From assembly GCA_035335645.1 (NCBI GenBank), contig DAOQMM010000003.1, positions 1 to 64,000 of the forward strand: a stretch of DNA of 64,000 nt, read 5' to 3'. The translations under genes and the position numbers were made by a program. The first letter of the stretch is position 1, and the number at the start of each line of letters is the position of its first letter. Positions 55,901 to 61,900 of the stretch are shown piece by piece. The notes beneath the pieces are model-generated. The model saw nothing but the letters and a program-made list of their open reading frames with translations. It did no database searches and had not been told where the DNA came from. This stretch comes from Zoogloea sp035335645 (GTDB lineage Bacteria; Pseudomonadota; Gammaproteobacteria; Burkholderiales; Rhodocyclaceae).

Positions 55901-58900
55901 CCGGAATTCCGTGGCGAGGGCAACAACATCACCGTCGCCCCCTTGCCGGTGGTCGCCGCGCCGCTGGCCGATCTGCAGGTCACCACCGTGACGACGCAGG
56001 CCCACATCACGGTGGGCAACGACTTCACCGTGACCTACACCGTCGCCAACCTGGGCGGTGCCGACACGCCGCCCGAGCAGGCCGAGTGGGAGGACTACAT
56101 CTACCTGTCCCGCGATCCGCTGCTGGACCTGGACAGCGATCGCTACATGACGACCGTGCGCCACGTGGGTGGCCTTGCCAAGGGCGCCAGCTACACGGTC
56201 AACCAGACCCTGCGCGCGCCGCTGGACGTGACCGGCGCCTGGTATGTCTTCGTCGTCACCGACCCGGCCCGCGGCTCGGGTCGCGGCAAGGTCTTCGAGG
56301 GCGGCCTGGAACGGAACAATGCCACCCCCAGCACGCCCGCCATCTTCGAGATGCCGCCCCCGTCCGATCTGCAGGTGGACGACATCGTCTTTGGTGGCAA
56401 CGGGCAGTCGGGCGAGAACATCCACATGGAGTGGACGGTCTCCAACCACAGCACCAATCCCACCTCCACCAGCTGGACCGACGCGGTCTACCTGTCCGAC
56501 GACAACACCTGGGACATCGGCGACCGCCTCCTCGGCAAGGTCACCCACACCGGCGTGCTGGGCCAGGACGGCAGTTACACGGCCAGCCTCGACGCCCTCA
56601 TTCCGCCCACCAAGCCGGGCCAGTACCGGGTCATCGTGCGGCCGGACATCTACAACGAGGTCTATGAGGGCCCGTACCGCTCTGCAGGTGAGGCCAACAA
56701 CTTCACCACCTCGCCCAATGTGCTCAACGTCACGGTGAATGAACTGCACCTGGGCGTGTATGAGGACACCACCCTCTCCACCGGCCAGAGCCGCCTCTAC
56801 AAGCTCACCGTGGGGCAGGGCCAGACCCTCAAGGTCAGCCTCACCACCGGCGACCAGGACGCCGCCAACGAGATCTTCATCCGCTACGGCGACGTGCCGG
56901 ACGGCTTCCATTACGACGCCACCTACGACAATCCGCTGCAGGCCAACCAGACCGCCGTGGTGCCCTTCACCAAGCCGGGGGATTACTACGTCCTGATCCG
57001 CGGCCATGCGGAAACCCAGGCGAACACCCCGGTGCGCGTGCTCGCCGAAGTCGTACCCTTCGCCATCACCAGCGTCCACGTGGACCAGGGCGGCGACAGC
57101 CGCTGGGTGACCTTCGACGTGCGCGGCGCCCAGTTCGCCGACAACGCCATCCTCAAGGTGGTGCGGCCCGACGTGGCCGAATACGAACCGGTGAAGTGGG
57201 ACGTCATCGACTCCACCTGGATCCGCGCCACCTTCGACTTCACCCATGCGCCGCTGGGGCTGTATGACCTGGAGGTCATCAACCCGAGCGGCGACAAGGC
57301 CATCATCGCCTACCGCTTCCTCATCGAGCGGGCCATGGAGACCGACGTCACCATCGGCCTGGGCGGCCCGCGCGTGCTGGCTGCCGGCGAGACCGGCACC
57401 TACGGCGTGGCCCTGCAGAGCCTCACCAACGTGGACACGCCCTACGTGCGCTTCACCTTCGGCGTGCCGGAGATGGGCAACAACCAGTACGTCTACAACC
57501 TGCCCTTCCTCAAGTACTACAACGACCTGCGCGGCCAGCCCGACACCGGCGGCGCCGACGTGCCGTGGGCGAGCCTGGATTCCGCCACCAACACCACCGG
57601 GCAGATCCTGTCGTCGGGTTATGCCTACGACGTGATCGCCGGCGGCTATGCCGGGGCGACTTTCAACGTCACCACCTACCCGCTGCTCAAGGCCCTGTCC
57701 ACCCTCAACTGGGATGCCCTGCGGGTCGGCCTCTACGAGATGTACCCGGACCTGGAGAAGATCCAGGCCCTGGCGGGCGGGCCGGAGTCCATGCAGACGG
57801 CGCTGCCGGCCTACTGGGATCTGTGGCAGCAGGCCAACTCCGAAGACGGTCTGCCGGATGATTGCGTGATCCCCTTCATCCCCTACCGCTTCAACATCGT
57901 GGGGGCCGCCACCCCCATGACCCGCGACGAGTTCATCGCCGACCAGACCACCGAAGCCCTCAAGCTGCGCGCCGCCATCCTCGGCGACACCGACCTGGAC
58001 GCCAAAATCGCCGCCACCGGCACCGATGACACCACGCTCGCCGAGAAGCGCGCCGCCATCGCCCTGCGCAACCTGGCCTCCGATGCGGACGGCTGGGTGA
58101 ATGCCTACCTGGGCGCCCTCGAGCAAGTGGGCATCCTGCGTCCGGTGGACGAGGCGCCACCGATCCGTCAGAACACCAAGGTGATGAGCCTGATGAGCAC
58201 CCTGGCGACCGGCATCCTGCTCGGCCCCGTGGGTGACCAGATCCGCACCACCGGCGATCTCGTCGAATTTTTCGCCAAGATCAAGACCTGGTACGGCGAC
58301 ACGCCCAAGACCCTGGCCGCCATCGACCATTACGAACACCGGGAGAGCGACTGCCTGGACGGCGAGATCCCCGTGCCGGCCCTGCCCAAGTACGCGGACT
58401 ACAACCTCAACCTGTCGCACCCGACCTACTTCGAGACCTTCAACATCTTCGTGCCCTACGTGGGCTTCAACAAGGACGGGGCGTCCGCTGCCACCATTGC
58501 GCTGCCCGACTACGCCTCGGTGGACGCGTCCAACCAGCTCACCGCGCTGGACTTCTCGCGCCTCTACGCCCAGGCCATCAGCGACAGCCAGCTGGCGTCC
58601 ATCTCCGGCCCGCAAGGCTACGGCGTCGATCAGTTCCTGCCCGTCGGTCAGGCGCTGCCCTATACCGTCAAGTTCGAGAATCCTGCTGCGGCGTCCAGCT
58701 CCGTCACCGAGATCCGTGTCGCCAGCGCCCTCGATCCGTCCCTGGATCCCACCACCTTCCGCCTGGGTGACATCAAGCTCGGTGACGTGACGATCCACAT
58801 CCCGAGCGGTCGCGCCCTGTTCCAGGGCGACTTCGACCTGCGCAATTCCAAGGGCTACATCCTGCGCGTGTCGGCGGGCATCGACCCGACCACCAGCACC

Positions 58901-61900
58901 GCCTCGTGGGTCTTCCAGGCCATCGACCCGGACACCGGCGAGGTCCTGCAGGACGCCACCCGCGGCCTGCTCCTGCCCAATGCAGCGGACGGCCGCGGTA
59001 CCGGCCAGCTCGGCTACACCGTCCAGCCCAAGGCCGACCTGCCTTCCGGCACGCAGATCTCCGCCCAGGCCGTGGTGCGCTTCAACGCCATCGCCCCGCA
59101 AGAGACCCAGAAGCTCACCCAGACCCTCGACACCCAGGCGCCGGTGACCACCCTCACCGCCACGCCGGTCACCGCCGGCGGCAACGATTACGAGGTGCGC
59201 TGGAGCAGCGCGGACGAAGACCGCGGCTCCGGCGTCGCCCACGTCACCGTGTACGTGGCCGAGGATGGCGGCGACTTCAAGATCTGGCTGCGCCAGACCA
59301 CCGACACCTTCGGTGTCTATTCCGGCAAGGCCGGCCACACCTACGAATTCCTGGCCCTTGCCACGGACAACGCGGGCAACCGGGAGCAACCCCCGGGCAG
59401 CGTGCAGGCGCCCGATGACGGCTCCGGCGCCAACCTGGGCGGCCTGCCGAGCTTCGGCGAGACCACCCAGGATCTGCCGCCGCCGCCGGCGCCGGCCACG
59501 CCGCCGACCAATCCGCTGTTCATCGAGGCCCAGTCGCAGACGCCGGCCGCCACACCCCTGTCCAAGCTGCCCGAGTTCACCGAGGTCGAGCGGCCCTTCA
59601 CGGCCCAGGCCTTCGCCACCGACTTCGTCAGCAGCGGCGCCGGTGTCGGTGCGCTGGCCATGCTGGAGCTGCCCGACGGCTCGGTGCTCGCCAGTGGCGG
59701 CCCCAACCGGGGCTGGCTGTACCGCATCCCCCACGACGGCGGCAAGGCCCTCACGCCCTTCGTCGAACTGGACGACCCCATCTACGACCTGGCCCTGGAC
59801 GACAACGGCCAGCTGTGGGCGACCACCGGCGGCAACGACCTGCTCAAGCTGGATCTGGCCACCGGCGCGGTGCTCGCGCGCTACGGCACGGGCATCACCC
59901 AGGCCCTGGCGATCAAGGCGGGCACGGGTGAGATCTACGTCTCGTCCGGCGACGGCATCGAGATCTTCGACCCGGTCAAGGCGACGTTCCGTCACTTCAG
60001 CGACGTGCGCGTCGATGACCTCGCCTTCGCGCCCGACGGCACCCTGTGGGGTACCACCTGGCCCGACCGGGGCGACGTGGTCACCTTCGACAAGCGCGGA
60101 CGCGCCACCGTGCAGGTGCGCCTGGACGGCGAGGTGGATTCCATCGCCTTCGGCCAGGTCGGCACCCGCCTGGAAGGCCTGCTCTTCATCTCCGCCAATT
60201 CCACCAAGGGCGAGCAGGGCGCCGCCCTCACCATGGTGGATCTGGTGTCCAAGCGCAGCGTCGAGATCGCCCGGGGCGGTTCCCGCGGCGAGACCGTGGT
60301 GGCCACCAAGGACGGCCGCGTGCTGGTGGCCGAGACCCACCAGATCGACGTGATCAGCCCCATTGTCGCGCCACGGGTCGTCGCCACCAATCCGCCCGAC
60401 CAGGCCGTGGTGACCCTGCCGCTGACGACCCTGACGGTCACCTTCGACCAGGATATGTACGCGGGCAGCGCCACGGACAGCGCCTCCGTGCTCGACCCGG
60501 CCGTCTATCAGGTGGTCCGCCAGAACGGCAGCCTGGTGGACATCGCCAGCGTCGCCTACGATGCCACCACCCGCCGCGTGACCCTCACGGTCGCCGGTCT
60601 GGACCCGGATCTCTACGATCTGCGCGTGCTTGGCACCGTGCGCAGCAGCGCCGGCATGGCCCTGGGCGGTACCTACATCTCCAGCTTCGTGGCGGTGCAG
60701 GACTTCTCCTCGGTGGTGAGCCTGCAGTTCGACCGGGTGCGCAGCGACCGCGGCACCGGCGTGGTGTCCTACGACATCACCGTCACCAACACCGCCGACT
60801 ACGACCTGCTGGTGCCGGCCGCGCTGGTCATCGACCCGGCCCGTTTCTTCCAGGGACGGCCCATGGGTGCGGTGAGCCCGCAGGGAGCGAACGGCCTGTG
60901 GTACATCGACCTGTCCGGTAAGCTGCCCGGCGGCGTGCTCAAGGCCGGTGCATCCATCGCCACCTTCACGGTGGGCATCACCAACAGCGCCAGCCAGCAG
61001 ATCAGCCTGGGCCACGGCATCTACGCCGTGCCCTATCCCAACCAGAAGCCGGCCTTCACCTCGACGCCGGTGACGGCCGCCACGGCCGGTCAGGCCTACC
61101 GCTATCAGGCGGTGGCCCAGGATCCGGACGGCCGCGTGATCACCTACCTGCTGGTGGATGGGCCGGCGGGCCTCACCGTGGACAGCACGACGGGCATCCT
61201 CAGCTGGCTGCCCAACGTCGCCAGCCCCGCCACGTCCACCGTCACCCTGCGGGCCTATGACACCCGTGGTGGCTTCGACACCCAGGTCTTCAACATCGAG
61301 GTGGCGGGCGCCAACCACCCGCCCAATGTCTCCGACCTGCCCGCCGAGATCGACGGGAAGGAAGGCCAGAGCCTGCTCGTCGGCCTCGCCGCCGAAGATG
61401 TGGACGAAGACTTCCTGCACTACTACGCCGACAACCTGCCGCCGGGCGCGGTCTTCGATTCGCAGCTCAACGCCCTGGTGTGGACGCCCGACTTCACGTC
61501 CGCCGGCACGTACACCAACGTCAAGCTCATCGTCAGCGACGGCAAGAGCACGGTGACGCGGTCCTTCAACATCGTCATCGCCCCGGACGACGCGCCGCCC
61601 GTCCTCAGCCCGGTGCCCGAGCGCACCCTGCGCGAAGGCGATCCGGTGCGCCTGCAGCTGCATGCCACGGATGCCGACAGCGGCGACACCCTCAGCTTCT
61701 ACGCCGACGTCCTGCCCGCCGGCGCCTTCCTGGATCCGAATACGGGCGTCTTCCAATGGACGCCGAGCTTCATCCAGGCCGGCGACTACAGCCTCAAGTT
61801 CGGCGTCAGCGACGGCACCAAGCGCACCGAGACCACCGTCAAGTTCCACGTCCTCAACGTGAATGCGGCGCCGGTCTTCGACGAACTCGGATCGTGGATC

